A stretch of 56,307 nt of DNA from JAITWN01 sp034002745 (GCA_034002745.1 JAVEZY010000014.1:1-56307); one strand, 5' to 3'. Shown: positions 36,401 to 44,269, numbered from the stretch's first letter. The notes: a model not told the origin generated them from the sequence alone. A program made the numbers and translations.

Positions 36401-39400
36401 AGCATGAACATTCCCGTCAGCGGCGACAGCGTTCCCGCCAGCCTGCGTCGCATTGACCTCGAGATGACGATTGCGGGGCGCCAGTTCCGTCACTCCTATG
36501 ATCCGGCGCCGGGTCTGCGCCACCAGTTCGTCTGGGATGGCCGCGATGCCTACGGGCGGCCGGTCTATGGCGCCAGTCGCCTGTCGGTGCGCATCGGCTA
36601 TGTCTATCAGACCGTCTATTTCGAGCCCGCGAATGTGCCGCGAAGTTTCTCTCTGCCGGGTACCCGGCCGCTGTTCGGTATCGGCCGGCTGAGTACATTC
36701 ACGCTGTGGAGCAGCGCCTTCCGCATGCTGGGAGGATACGATGCGCGCGTGGCGGGCCTGGGTGGATGGACACTGACGGCACACCACGCCTGGGATCGCA
36801 TGTCCGGCATATTGCATCGCGGCGACGGTACCCGGCGCATGGTCGGGGGTGCGGAGGCGCTGCTCACGACGATCACCGGCGGCGAGGGAAGCGGCTTCGC
36901 GGGCGACGGAGGGCCGGCGATCTCCGCGCGACTCGGACGTCCCGCAGGACTGGCCGCGGGCGCCGACGGTAGCCTGTATGTGGCCGATGGCGCATTCTTC
37001 GCATCCGATCGCGACGGCAACCGCCGTGTCCGCAGGATCGCTCCGGAGGGTGTGATCACCACGCTGGCCGGCGGGGGATCCAGCCTGGGTGACGGCGGCC
37101 CGGCGACCCTCGCGCGTCTCGCGCATCCCGCGGATGTCGCCGTGGGCCCCGATGGCAGCGTCTACATCGCCGACGCCGGAATGCCGGAACGGACCGATCC
37201 GGCGGCGCACCGCATCCGCAGGGTTTTTCCCGATGGCACCATCGTCACCGTCGCGGGCATTGGCGAGGGCGGTTACTCGGGGGACGGCGGGCCGGCGACC
37301 GCAGCACGTCTCAATGCTCCCATGGGAATCGCGGTTGGTGCGGATGGCAGCCTGTACATCTCCGACTGGCTCAACAGCCGGATTCGCCGGGTCGATCCGA
37401 ATGGCATCATCACTACCCTGGCGGGTACCGGTGTCTGGGCATCGGGTGGCGATGGTGGTCCCGCCACCGCAACGCCGATGCGCAGTCCCGCGGGTATCGC
37501 CGTCGCCGCCGATGGCAGTGTCTATTTCGCCGACTGGAGCGACAACAAGGTCCGGCGCATCGGCGTGGACGGCATCATAACCACCGTTGCCGGCGGAGCG
37601 GTCTTCGCCGATGCGGGCGCCGATGGCGTGCCCGCGCTTCAGGCGCGACTGATGCAGCCGACGGGGATAGCGCTCGCGGCCGATGGCAGCATCTATGTCG
37701 CCGATCAGGCCAACGAGCGCCTGCGCCGCATCGGACCTGACGGGATCATCACCACGGTCGCGGGGAATGGCCGTTGGGGCGTCGAGGGTGACGGCGGTGT
37801 GGCGCGCGATGCCCGTCTGTCCGGCCCCACCGGAGTGGCGATCACGCCTGGGGGTGTTCTCTATGTCTCGGAAGAGACCGGTCGGGTGCGGCGCGTCGCC
37901 GAACCTGCGTATCTGCGTGCGGCGGACGGCACCTACATGGTGCCTGCGGCGACCGGGCGCGAGCTTTATCACTTCGATCCCCTCGGTCGTCATCTGCGCA
38001 CGAGCGATGTCCTGACCGGCGCCGCGCTGTATCGCTTTGCCTACGAGGACGCCGGCCGCTTGAGTGTGATCGAAGACCGGAGCGGGCAGGTCATGCGGGT
38101 CGATCGCGACACCGATGGCAACCCGCTGGCGATCGTGGCGCCGAATGGTGCCCGAACCACGATCGCCGTGGACGGAGAGGGCTGGCTGTCGACATTCGTC
38201 GATCCGACGGGCGCGATCCACGGCATGATGCACACGCCACAGGGATTGCTCACCTCGGTGATTCGGCCTCTCGGCGGTGTATCGGTGTACGGCTACGACG
38301 CGGGAGGACATCTGCAGGAAGCGCGGGACGCGCTCGGCGGCGGATCAAGCCTGGCTCGCGCGCAGACTGCGAATGTTACCAAGGTGACTGTCACATCGGC
38401 CGAAGGTCTGGTGACGGAGTACCGCACGGAAAATTTCCCGAGCGGTGAGCGGGTGCGGGGTGTGAGCCGCGCCGGCATCGAGCTGGAGCGATCGGTTTCC
38501 ATTGCGGGCAGGCGAACGACCACGAGTATGGACGGGACCGTAACCGTGGTGAAGGAGAGTCCGGATTCGAGGTTCGCGCTGGAAGCGCCCCTGACCGAGA
38601 CCACCGTGACAACGCCGGGTGGCATCAGCGCCTACCTGAAGATCGAGCGCAGTACGGAAGTGGCCGATCCATCCGAACCGCTCACTGTCGCATCGCTCAT
38701 CGAGCGCGTACTTGTCGATGAGGGGTTCTACGAGTCGCATTTTACCGGTGACGATCGCACATGGATCTTCCGCAGCCCTGCGGGCCGTAGCGCATCGCTG
38801 GTGCTGGATGGCCTGGGTCGCGCCGTGAGTCGATCCGCTGCCGGCTTGGCAAGCATTGACTATGGATACGATGATCGCGGGCGCCTCAACGCGCTGAGCC
38901 AGGGTTCGGGAGACGAACGACGACTCTGGCTGTTCGACTACGATGCCGAGGGCAGACTGTCCGGAGCCATCGATCCGCTCTTGCGCCGGATTTCCTTTGA
39001 TCATGATGCCGCGGACCGGATGGTGAGGCAGGCCGCGCCAGACGGATCGATGCTGATCTATGACTGGGATGCGGACGGACGGCTCGCTACCATGACCACC
39101 GCCGACGGCGCGACCCATCGCTTCACGTGGACGGCGAACGGTCTTCCGCGTGAGTACCTCTCGCCTGTGCTCGGGGACATGATCGTGTTCGAGCATGATC
39201 TCGACCGGCGTCCCGTCGGCATGATGCTGCCCGGCGGTGCGGGCATTGGCCTGTCCTATGATGCTGCGGGCTGGCCGGCCTCGATGAGTCTCGAGCGCGG
39301 GCGGATCGACTATGCGTACGACGATGCCGGTCGCCCCATCCATGCGACAGCGCCTGGCGGCACGGCCCTGTCCTGGTCCTGGGACGGATTCCTTCCTCTG

Positions 39401-40978
39401 ACCGAGACGCTGTCCGGAGAAGTGGCTGGTAGCGTGAAATGGCATTGGGGCGCCGGCTTCTCTCTGCGGGAGGTGGAGATCGGAACCCATGTCCTGTCAT
39501 TCGCTCATGATGCGGATGGATTGCTGACGCTTGCCGGAGAATTGCAGCTGCAGCGTGATGCCGAGAGCGGGCTGCCGATGCAGCTGACGCTTGGGGAAGT
39601 GACCGCGCGGCGCTCCTATAACGTATTCGGCGAGCCCATTGGGCTGGAAGTGGAATACGGCGGGCTCCCGATCGCCCGTTTCAACTGGACTCGCGATCGT
39701 CTGGGGCGCGTAACCGAGATCAGCGAGATGCTGCAGGGCGAGGCGCGGGAGATCGCCTATGGCTATGACGAAGCCGGTCGCCTCGCCGCAATCGTTCGCG
39801 ATGGTTTCGCCAGCACCATGGGGCACGATACAGCCGGCAACCTGACCGGGATGAACGGGCAGGTGATCGCTGAATACGATGAGGCCGGTCGCCTGGTGGC
39901 GTATGGTGCCGAGCGCTTTCAATATGATCACTCCGGTTCGCTTGCTCTACGCAGCGGGCCGGAAGGAAGCGTCCGTTACGAATACGATCCGCTCGGCAAT
40001 CTGCTGCGCGCCGAAGTCGCTGATGGGCGCAGGATCGAGTATGTCGTCGACGCCCGGAACCGTCGCGTCGGGCGCAGGATAGACGGCGTTTTCGCGCAGG
40101 GCTTTCTGTATGCGGACGAGTGGCGTCCGATTGCCGAGCTTGATGGCTCGGGCTCCATTCGATCGGTTTTCGTCTATGGCGATCGACTGAACGTGCCGGT
40201 TTACATGATTCGTGACGGCAGGACTTATTTCATCGTTTCGGATCACCTCGGCAGTCCGCGGCTGGTGGTGGATGCGGCGGATGGTCGGGTATTGCAGCGA
40301 CTCGATTACGATGCCCGAGGTCGCGTGCTTCGCGACACCAACCCCGGGTTTCAACCATTCGGCTTCGCGGGCGGTTTGTACGATCGTGAAACCGGCCTGC
40401 TGCGTTTTGGTGCCCGGGATTACGATCCCGGTGTCGGCCGCTGGACCTCTCCCGATCCGCTCGGTCCGGCGGGTGGCGACGCCAATCCATATGTCTACGT
40501 CGGCGGCGATCCGGTGAATTTCGTCGATCCGCGCGGGAGCTTCGCTTTGAACGCCGCCGGAGCTGCCGTCGGCGCGGCTACAGGAGCATTGATGGCGTTG
40601 GCAACCGGTGAATCGGTCGTCGCCGGGCTCGTCGGCGGCGCGCTGGCCGGTGCATTCCCGGGCGGCGGCGCAATGGCCAATCTCGCGGTTGGCGCCTTGT
40701 CCGGCCTCGTATCGGATTTCGTGGGGCGCTGGTATGCCCGCTGCGAAACGCAGAACTCCGGTCCGGGCATCGGCATGCTTTCCAGTATGGTCGGCAGCGC
40801 CCTTGGCCGCTACATCGGTATGCTCAACGGCGTGCTCGTGGCCCGCGCGGGGGAAGGAGCGGGCAGGTTGTTCGACCAGAGCGCCGCTCTGGCCAGCGCC
40901 TACTACGCACAGACTGTATCCGGCAGCATGATCGGCGGCGGCGCCGCGGTGCTGATGCGTCAGGGAGAGGGACAATGA
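33419..40978 (+). CDS. Giant secreted NHL-YD/RHS protein, teneurin-like architecture
   Basis: 2519 aa. Approximate order: signal peptide 1-29; Lys/His/Pro-rich linker 30-135; a YVTN-like beta-propeller 136-410; Ig-like adhesin repeats 415-575 (two); carboxypeptidase-regulatory-like domain 634-700; a long beta region to 1140 containing ALNIAGTDQALHYRSDRVPGR, a typical entry to the RHS shell; six NHL repeats 1148-1496 (unit: ITTVAG...GDGG...GIAVAADGSVYIAD...RIRRV); YD repeats 1515-2300; RHS core ending LLRFGARDYDPGVGRWTSPDPLG (about 2326-2348) and NPYVYVGGDPVNFVDPRG (to about 2373). The last 144 residues are Gly/Ala-rich and hydrophobic. Strong SD GGAGGGGG. There is no PAAR, VgrG-linked or TcdB domain, so it looks Sec-exported. 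A polymorphic toxin or a surface adhesin are both possible. It is coupled to the next small gene. Confidence 0.9.
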   Translation: MRSFLACRRSIFCHLVLLLVMVPCVPNAGTFAERDVRTHGHEKIHDKTHPVDERKQAAPPVQGKKQPDHPVQGAHPRAGAAGKAANRKGKKSAHGSLPRRGERKDGRADRPGTEKKPASPTDPHHARPGRPRAGLHGGVALDPPTGIVLITDGTGRVHLAALSEEKRRSGIPVRGTPHDVAVDAGRRLALITLPSHDRLALYTLPEMQPAGYVTTARQPLSLAHDALSGLTAVITGDGAVELIDIERRTKTAVDPGKPAHALAMQEGEQRLWITLEGGHGVAVLETGQGTVLARIPAGRKPGAISVSTRLRMAAVANRGEGTISLIDIDELREKHRVSVDITPDAVVLDDEGGQLLVMDYAAAMVLRLDASEGQVIEHIEVKKHPIGMAVDVDNRRAVIAHRGGDVSFIALSDTRPPEVRIDFPPDGWLTAVPDLELQGSLNETATLAIDGQLVAVDEEGRFVHRLLLRDGVNVIELVAVDEAGNTGAHALRVELDRDPPAAPLAGLISLLADEGETVRVHGASGSVEAGALVRVINARTGAEVSVIAGTDGSFTARVPGSTSDRYVIRVEDGAGNQGSGIEIGGEDLPPDPGVIAPSPIPGVTGSFADLVGFLIEGARPVQREAEQGVIDPARAAVLRGRVLTASGAPLPGVRVGIQGHPEFGHTLTRHDGMFDMVVNGGGWAVLSYDREDHLPAQRRVEVPRNDFAWLPDVIMLTLDPQVTSVLMDASEVQIARGSVVSDADGERQLTMIFPAGSSAELLLADGSTLTSDRLSVRATEYTLSGLGPAAMPGELPPTSAWTYAVELSADEALSAAASEVRFNRPVGVWVENFPGFPVGTAVPSAWYDRERAAWIPDDDGRVIAVADIIDGRAVLDVDGSGVAASADALAELGIDDEELGALATLYRPGVTLWRVPVRHFTPWDFNWPHGPPTDAVAPEVSLPEPDPQQNDPECRRGSIIECENQVLSEALNIAGTDQALHYRSDRVPGRRSAWSMNIPVSGDSVPASLRRIDLEMTIAGRQFRHSYDPAPGLRHQFVWDGRDAYGRPVYGASRLSVRIGYVYQTVYFEPANVPRSFSLPGTRPLFGIGRLSTFTLWSSAFRMLGGYDARVAGLGGWTLTAHHAWDRMSGILHRGDGTRRMVGGAEALLTTITGGEGSGFAGDGGPAISARLGRPAGLAAGADGSLYVADGAFFASDRDGNRRVRRIAPEGVITTLAGGGSSLGDGGPATLARLAHPADVAVGPDGSVYIADAGMPERTDPAAHRIRRVFPDGTIVTVAGIGEGGYSGDGGPATAARLNAPMGIAVGADGSLYISDWLNSRIRRVDPNGIITTLAGTGVWASGGDGGPATATPMRSPAGIAVAADGSVYFADWSDNKVRRIGVDGIITTVAGGAVFADAGADGVPALQARLMQPTGIALAADGSIYVADQANERLRRIGPDGIITTVAGNGRWGVEGDGGVARDARLSGPTGVAITPGGVLYVSEETGRVRRVAEPAYLRAADGTYMVPAATGRELYHFDPLGRHLRTSDVLTGAALYRFAYEDAGRLSVIEDRSGQVMRVDRDTDGNPLAIVAPNGARTTIAVDGEGWLSTFVDPTGAIHGMMHTPQGLLTSVIRPLGGVSVYGYDAGGHLQEARDALGGGSSLARAQTANVTKVTVTSAEGLVTEYRTENFPSGERVRGVSRAGIELERSVSIAGRRTTTSMDGTVTVVKESPDSRFALEAPLTETTVTTPGGISAYLKIERSTEVADPSEPLTVASLIERVLVDEGFYESHFTGDDRTWIFRSPAGRSASLVLDGLGRAVSRSAAGLASIDYGYDDRGRLNALSQGSGDERRLWLFDYDAEGRLSGAIDPLLRRISFDHDAADRMVRQAAPDGSMLIYDWDADGRLATMTTADGATHRFTWTANGLPREYLSPVLGDMIVFEHDLDRRPVGMMLPGGAGIGLSYDAAGWPASMSLERGRIDYAYDDAGRPIHATAPGGTALSWSWDGFLPLTETLSGEVAGSVKWHWGAGFSLREVEIGTHVLSFAHDADGLLTLAGELQLQRDAESGLPMQLTLGEVTARRSYNVFGEPIGLEVEYGGLPIARFNWTRDRLGRVTEISEMLQGEAREIAYGYDEAGRLAAIVRDGFASTMGHDTAGNLTGMNGQVIAEYDEAGRLVAYGAERFQYDHSGSLALRSGPEGSVRYEYDPLGNLLRAEVADGRRIEYVVDARNRRVGRRIDGVFAQGFLYADEWRPIAELDGSGSIRSVFVYGDRLNVPVYMIRDGRTYFIVSDHLGSPRLVVDAADGRVLQRLDYDARGRVLRDTNPGFQPFGFAGGLYDRETGLLRFGARDYDPGVGRWTSPDPLGPAGGDANPYVYVGGDPVNFVDPRGSFALNAAGAAVGAATGALMALATGESVVAGLVGGALAGAFPGGGAMANLAVGALSGLVSDFVGRWYARCETQNSGPGIGMLSSMVGSALGRYIGMLNGVLVARAGEGAGRLFDQSAALASAYYAQTVSGSMIGGGAAVLMRQGEGQ

Positions 40979-41226
40979 GGATGTTGTTATGGGTGGCGAT
41001 CGGGGTCTTTGCGCTGCTCGGCCTGGGTGCGGCCTTCGCGCTGTGGTGTCTGCCCAAACGGCTGATATCCGATCCCGGAGCGGTTCCCGAGGCGTTCCGC
41101 AACACACTGCCGCCCCGTCATCTACTGAACCGTACCGGACGCGCCCTGCATGATCTGTTCTGGGTTTCGGCTGCGCTCATGGTGTTGCTGGTGGTCTGGG
41201 CGAGTTTAGCCTCGAGCGGATCATAG
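40975..41226 (+). CDS. Small two-helix membrane protein, candidate immunity protein
   Basis: 83 aa. Helix 1 is LLWVAIGVFALLGLGAAFAL, helix 2 is DLFWVSAALMVLLVVWASLA, joined by a short basic loop (CLPKRLISDPGA...LPPRHLLNRTGR). It starts inside the end of the RHS gene (ATGA overlap) behind GGGAGAGGGA, so it is translationally coupled. No family is recognised. The position behind an RHS C-terminal tip is where immunity genes of polymorphic toxins are found, and a membrane immunity protein would suit a membrane-acting tip. That function is inferred only. Confidence 0.65.
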   Translation: MRMLLWVAIGVFALLGLGAAFALWCLPKRLISDPGAVPEAFRNTLPPRHLLNRTGRALHDLFWVSAALMVLLVVWASLASSGS

Positions 41227-41333
41227 GGCGCGTCTGCGCGCACATTGCACCGTTTCATGGCGGCGATGATATCTGTCGACGTGGGTCAGAACGCAAGCTG
41301 CTGATTTGAAAGGACTGGAGAGGGCGTCTTTTC

Positions 41334-41349
41334 TGGCATGGAAGGTGCA
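41334..41349 (+). promoter_or_regulatory. Sigma-54-like promoter before the 54-aa ORF
   Basis: TGGCAT-N5-GTGCA with GG and GC 12 bases apart; one deviation from TGGCAY-N5-TTGC. Predicted start near 41360, about 30 bases before the small ORF. The rest of the 41227-41333 gap shows nothing else. Confidence 0.5.
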
Positions 41350-41390
41350 ATGACCGGGTAGGCCCAACATCCCTGAGTGGAGGATGACAG

Positions 41391-41555
41391 ATGACGCAAG
41401 AAACGATCAGCCGCAAGGCGCCGGAAAAGTTCGGCCGGGCGACAGTCGCCGACGCACAACGCAAACGGATTACCCGGGAGATGAGCATCCCGGAACTGTA
41501 CCGTCGTCCGATGGGCTGTCGGGAACTGCACGGCTGCCTGAAGGCGCGCGCCTGA
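41391..41555 (+). CDS. 54-aa basic hypothetical protein
   Basis: The frame starts MTQETISRKAPEKFGR and ends GCRELHGCLKARA. It is preceded by GGAGG eight bases upstream and by a -24/-12 site, and followed by two strong terminators, so it has a complete transcription unit of its own. It is basic, has two Cys (MGC, HGC) and no signal peptide or membrane helix. No family recognised. It could also be read as a sigma-54-driven RNA that happens to be open. Confidence 0.5.
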   Translation: MTQETISRKAPEKFGRATVADAQRKRITREMSIPELYRRPMGCRELHGCLKARA

Positions 41556-41591
41556 TCGACGGATACTCTCTCCTGGCAGCAACCCCTCTTG

Positions 41592-41616
41592 CCCCGCGCC
41601 CTGCGGGGTTTTTTTT
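41592..41616 (+). terminator. Rho-independent terminator 1 after the 54-aa ORF
   Basis: CCCCGC-GCCCT-GCGGGG followed by eight Ts. Confidence 0.85.
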
Positions 41617-41693
41617 GGAGCCGGAGGGAACCCGTAGCGCGACAGCTTGTCTATTGGTACAAGCAGCGCAAGTTCTTCAATCTCTCCATTGAG

Positions 41694-41720
41694 CCCCGGT
41701 CCCCTCCGGGGTTTTTTTTT
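41694..41720 (+). terminator. Rho-independent terminator 2
   Basis: CCCCGG-N6-CCGGGG followed by nine Ts, 85 bases behind the first. The 77 bases between them (41617-41693) hold no convincing start codon; they may be a short terminated RNA or simply a backup spacer before the convergent gene at 41776. Confidence 0.85.
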
Positions 41721-41775
41721 GGGGATGGAATCCTGGCCGGGTCGCGCTGATTCCTGCCCGCTCGTCCGCTCTCTT

Positions 41776-42858
41776 CTAGCCCAATTCGCGGCGCGGCGGT
41801 GCGGCTCCCGTGACCTCCTCCATCACCAGTTCCGCGGTCAGTTTGTCGCTGAAGGGTCCGTGGGGTAGACCACCGTCCACGCTGAAGTACCAGCCCTGCG
41901 CCGTCTCCTGGGTCGAGGACTGGAAGAAGACTTGCGTGGGCGTGGAGAATAGTGATGATTTCCCGCTGATCGCTTCGCGAATGTCCTGGGGGGCGAGGTC
42001 ATCGAGGCTGATCTCTTCGACCGCAATGCCGCCATTGCCCGGTCGGTAAGCGGCGGGGGCGGCCAGGCGATCGAGAGTGTCTTGATCCAGGACCAGATCG
42101 GGGTCCTCCGGGTCCAGTCCCAGGAGCTCGTCGGCTTCGCTTGCCTCGATCCGGGCCTGTCGTGCACCGGTGTGCGTCGCAACTTGCTCGGCGGCGATCT
42201 CGACCTGCGGCGCTGGCGCCGACCGTGGTTCGGCGATGGGGGCGGCCTGTGTCCTGGGCGTGGCGACGGCAGGTGCCGGGGTCATGGTGGGCGTGTTCGG
42301 CAGGGCCGCGATCTTTTTGCGCAGTTCACCGAGGAGCTGATACGTGCGGTCGATCTCGTGCCTGCCGGAGGCCACATCCTTTCCGGTTTTTTCCAGGGCA
42401 CGGAAGATGTTGGCCGCGAGTTTCTGATGGTCGTGGCGCAGCTGGTTGAGCTTGGCGTCCATCAGTTCCTGGGCGTGACGGATCTCCGCCAGCCGCGCTG
42501 TGAGCTCGCTGTGCTGCTCGGCTGCTGTGGGAATCGGCGCGGGAACCGGTTCCTCCGCTGTGACCGATTCGTCAGAGGCGCCAGGCGCTTGTTTTTCAAC
42601 TGAATCGTTTTCTTCGCTGGTATCCGATGGCGCTGCCTGGGTGCCGTCCGCAACGGCCACAGCCGGGGGTTCCGTCGTCGATGCGGCGGGCAAAGTGATT
42701 TCACGCCCCTGCGCCATGGCGATCAGGGTTTCTATCTCCGCTTCGTGCTGCCGCTTGCGCCGCAGATAGCGCCAGGACAGGAAGCCGAGGAGGAGCAGCA
42801 GAACGACCGAAGCTTCGGCCATCAGGACGGTGATTGTGGGGAGCAGGTTATCCATCAT
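41776..42858 (-). CDS. Membrane-anchored coiled-coil protein with GYF-like C-terminus
   Basis: 360 aa. One N-terminal helix (TVLMAEASVVLLLLLGFLSWRYL) followed by basic residues, an Ala/Pro/Glu-rich linker (55-115), a heptad-rich coiled coil (about 118-190: ELTARLAEIRHAQELMDAKL), a second Pro/Ala linker, an acidic stretch (ADELLGLDPEDPDLVLDQD) and a C-terminal GWYFSVDGGLPHGPFSDKLT that resembles GYF_2 peptide-binding domains. Topology is probably type III with a cytoplasmic body. The start is ATG after GGAAAG; an upstream GTG is also in frame. Possible scaffold for a membrane complex; no function assigned. Confidence 0.75.
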   Translation of the reverse strand: MMDNLLPTITVLMAEASVVLLLLLGFLSWRYLRRKRQHEAEIETLIAMAQGREITLPAASTTEPPAVAVADGTQAAPSDTSEENDSVEKQAPGASDESVTAEEPVPAPIPTAAEQHSELTARLAEIRHAQELMDAKLNQLRHDHQKLAANIFRALEKTGKDVASGRHEIDRTYQLLGELRKKIAALPNTPTMTPAPAVATPRTQAAPIAEPRSAPAPQVEIAAEQVATHTGARQARIEASEADELLGLDPEDPDLVLDQDTLDRLAAPAAYRPGNGGIAVEEISLDDLAPQDIREAISGKSSLFSTPTQVFFQSSTQETAQGWYFSVDGGLPHGPFSDKLTAELVMEEVTGAAPPRRELG

Positions 42859-43044
42859 TCTCACTTTCCAGGGGCGGTTGCCCAGCTGTCTCGGTAGCGG
42901 CCATTGCCTGGGGATCTATAGGAAATAGTCCGCAAATCCGGAGCGTGCCGGCGTATTGACGCGACGGGTGAAAAGCGGCGCGGCAGTAAGTTAGAATGAG
43001 GATAAATTCAGTGGTGGCCCGCCCGGCGGGCATGAGGCAGGCTG

Positions 43045-43467
43045 ATGGAAAGGAACAGAACGCGTTCGGATATGGCCATGCTGCTGCAGGCGCGCGGCAT
43101 CAAGCCGACCCAGCAGCGAATCCAGATTGCGGAAGTGCTTTTCGCCCGTCCGCAGCATCTTTCGGCAGACCAGATTCTCGAATGCGTCAACGAGCGCAAC
43201 GGTCAGGTGTCGAAGGCGACAGTCTACAACACGCTCGGCCTTTTCTTGCGGTACGGTCTGATCCGCGAAGTGATCATCGATCCGAGCAAGGTGTTCTACG
43301 ATTCCACCACCCACCCGCACCACCACATCTATAACGTCGACACTGGGATGCTGACGGATCTGCCTCTGGACGCGGTGGATATCCGGGGGTTGCCGGAGCC
43401 GCCGGCGGGAACGGTGATCGACGGCATCGAAGTGGTCGTGCGGGTACGGCCCCAGGCAGTCGCCTAG
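43045..43467 (+). CDS. Fur-family regulator, Irr-like
   Basis: 140 aa. The winged helix includes GIKPTQQRIQIAEVLF and recognition helix QVSKATVYNTLGLFLRYGL. The dimer domain contains the HPHHHIYNVDTG metal/heme segment and VVVRVRP. It has no CxxC structural-zinc pairs, unlike Fur, Zur and classic PerR. The His-rich segment and C-terminal half match the Irr pattern (iron/heme-responsive). A TAGAAT -10 element lies at 42992-42997 and includes a TTAGAA half-site of the kind Irr recognises, so autoregulation is possible but speculative. The 42865-43044 gap holds the divergent promoters of this gene and the GYF-like gene. Confidence 0.85.
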   Translation: MERNRTRSDMAMLLQARGIKPTQQRIQIAEVLFARPQHLSADQILECVNERNGQVSKATVYNTLGLFLRYGLIREVIIDPSKVFYDSTTHPHHHIYNVDTGMLTDLPLDAVDIRGLPEPPAGTVIDGIEVVVRVRPQAVA

Positions 43468-43673
43468 CAGAACCGGAAATTCGTGGCGTTGCGCGCGCAA
43501 GGTGGAGCCTGCGTGTCGCGGCGCCTCGGATCAAACGTGTGATAAGTCGTCCGAGCAACTTTTCCGTCGGCTACCCTTGCGTGCTGATGATCTGCGAGGC
43601 CGGAAACCCTTCCCTTGGCGAAGGGCATCTCTTATACTCGGGCGCGGCCTCGCGGGGGCGCGCCCTCGCTTCA

Positions 43674-43749
<76 letters not shown>

Positions 43750-43805
43750 TCCGTTTTTCCGGTTCCCGGGGCATCCAGCTCTGGACCCTTGCCGCACAGT
43801 GGCTT

Positions 43806-44075
43806 TCAGATGCAGGCAGCGCGGGACCTTTTCTTGGCGTCGATGCAGCGCGAGGAGTTGGCATCGTCGGCGCACAACTTCGTGACGTCGGCGATGGCGG
43901 CGCGGCAACGTGCTTCCGCATCGGGCCCTGCATTGGGGGAGGCTGCGCTGGGCCCGTTCGCTTCGCTCCGCGGGGTGCCGCTGCTCGCACAGCCTGTGAG
44001 CGCAAGGGTCATGGCGAGCATGGCCGCGGAAGCGGCGATCCCGAGCTTTCGACCGCACGCGAGTTGAATCTTCAT
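43806..44075 (-). CDS. Small lipoprotein of unknown function
   Basis: 89 aa. Signal peptide with basic start MKIQLACGRK, hydrophobic core and lipobox LTGC (lipidated Cys29), then a Ser/Pro/Asn linker and a 35-residue tail with three Cys (ARCRAAI, KLCADDA, SRCIDA) plus a fourth at the C-terminus, likely two disulfides in the periplasm. Residue +2 is Ala, so outer-membrane sorting is expected. No family recognised. Divergent from ampD. Confidence 0.75.
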   Translation of the reverse strand: MKIQLACGRKLGIAASAAMLAMTLALTGCASSGTPRSEANGPSAASPNAGPDAEARCRAAIADVTKLCADDANSSRCIDAKKRSRAACI

Positions 44076-44179
44076 GGCTACTGCGTCCCCCTTCTTCTTG
44101 TCATGGTCGCTGCCGACTTTTCAAGTGTTTTTAGCAAGTTTCGCGGCGACTTGCAACGCGCCCGCAGTGCCTGGGTCCG

Positions 44180-44194
44180 CGGCATGGATCTTGC
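44180..44194 (+). promoter_or_regulatory. Possible sigma-54 promoter upstream of ampD
   Basis: CGGCAT-N5-TTGC with correct spacing (GG 44181, GC 44193). It would start transcription near 44206. A chance match is possible because ampD is not known as an RpoN target. Confidence 0.25.
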
Positions 44195-44269
44195 GTTGCT
44201 GGGTGCCGACTTGTGCGCGGGCCGCGGCATGACGACAATCCGGCGCAGGCAGGAGGATGTGTGCGGCAG

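Noticed and set aside
36860..37905. Regularly repeated DNA within the RHS gene that might suggest a CRISPR-like array
   Set aside because: The repeats keep the reading frame, vary in length and encode NHL units; no short identical repeats with unique spacers were found anywhere in the window.
35210..38311. 1033-codon open frame on the minus strand across the RHS gene
   Set aside because: Antisense shadow of the NHL/YD repeats; the translation has no recognisable fold and the plus strand has clear domain repeats.
33419..40978. Type VI secretion RHS effector
   Set aside because: No PAAR domain, no VgrG, no chaperone gene nearby, and a Sec-type signal peptide is visible instead.
41384..41692. 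102-codon plus-strand frame over the small ORF and first terminator
   Set aside because: It runs through the T-run of a strong terminator and lacks a well-placed start; the overlapping 54-codon frame has a proper ribosome site.
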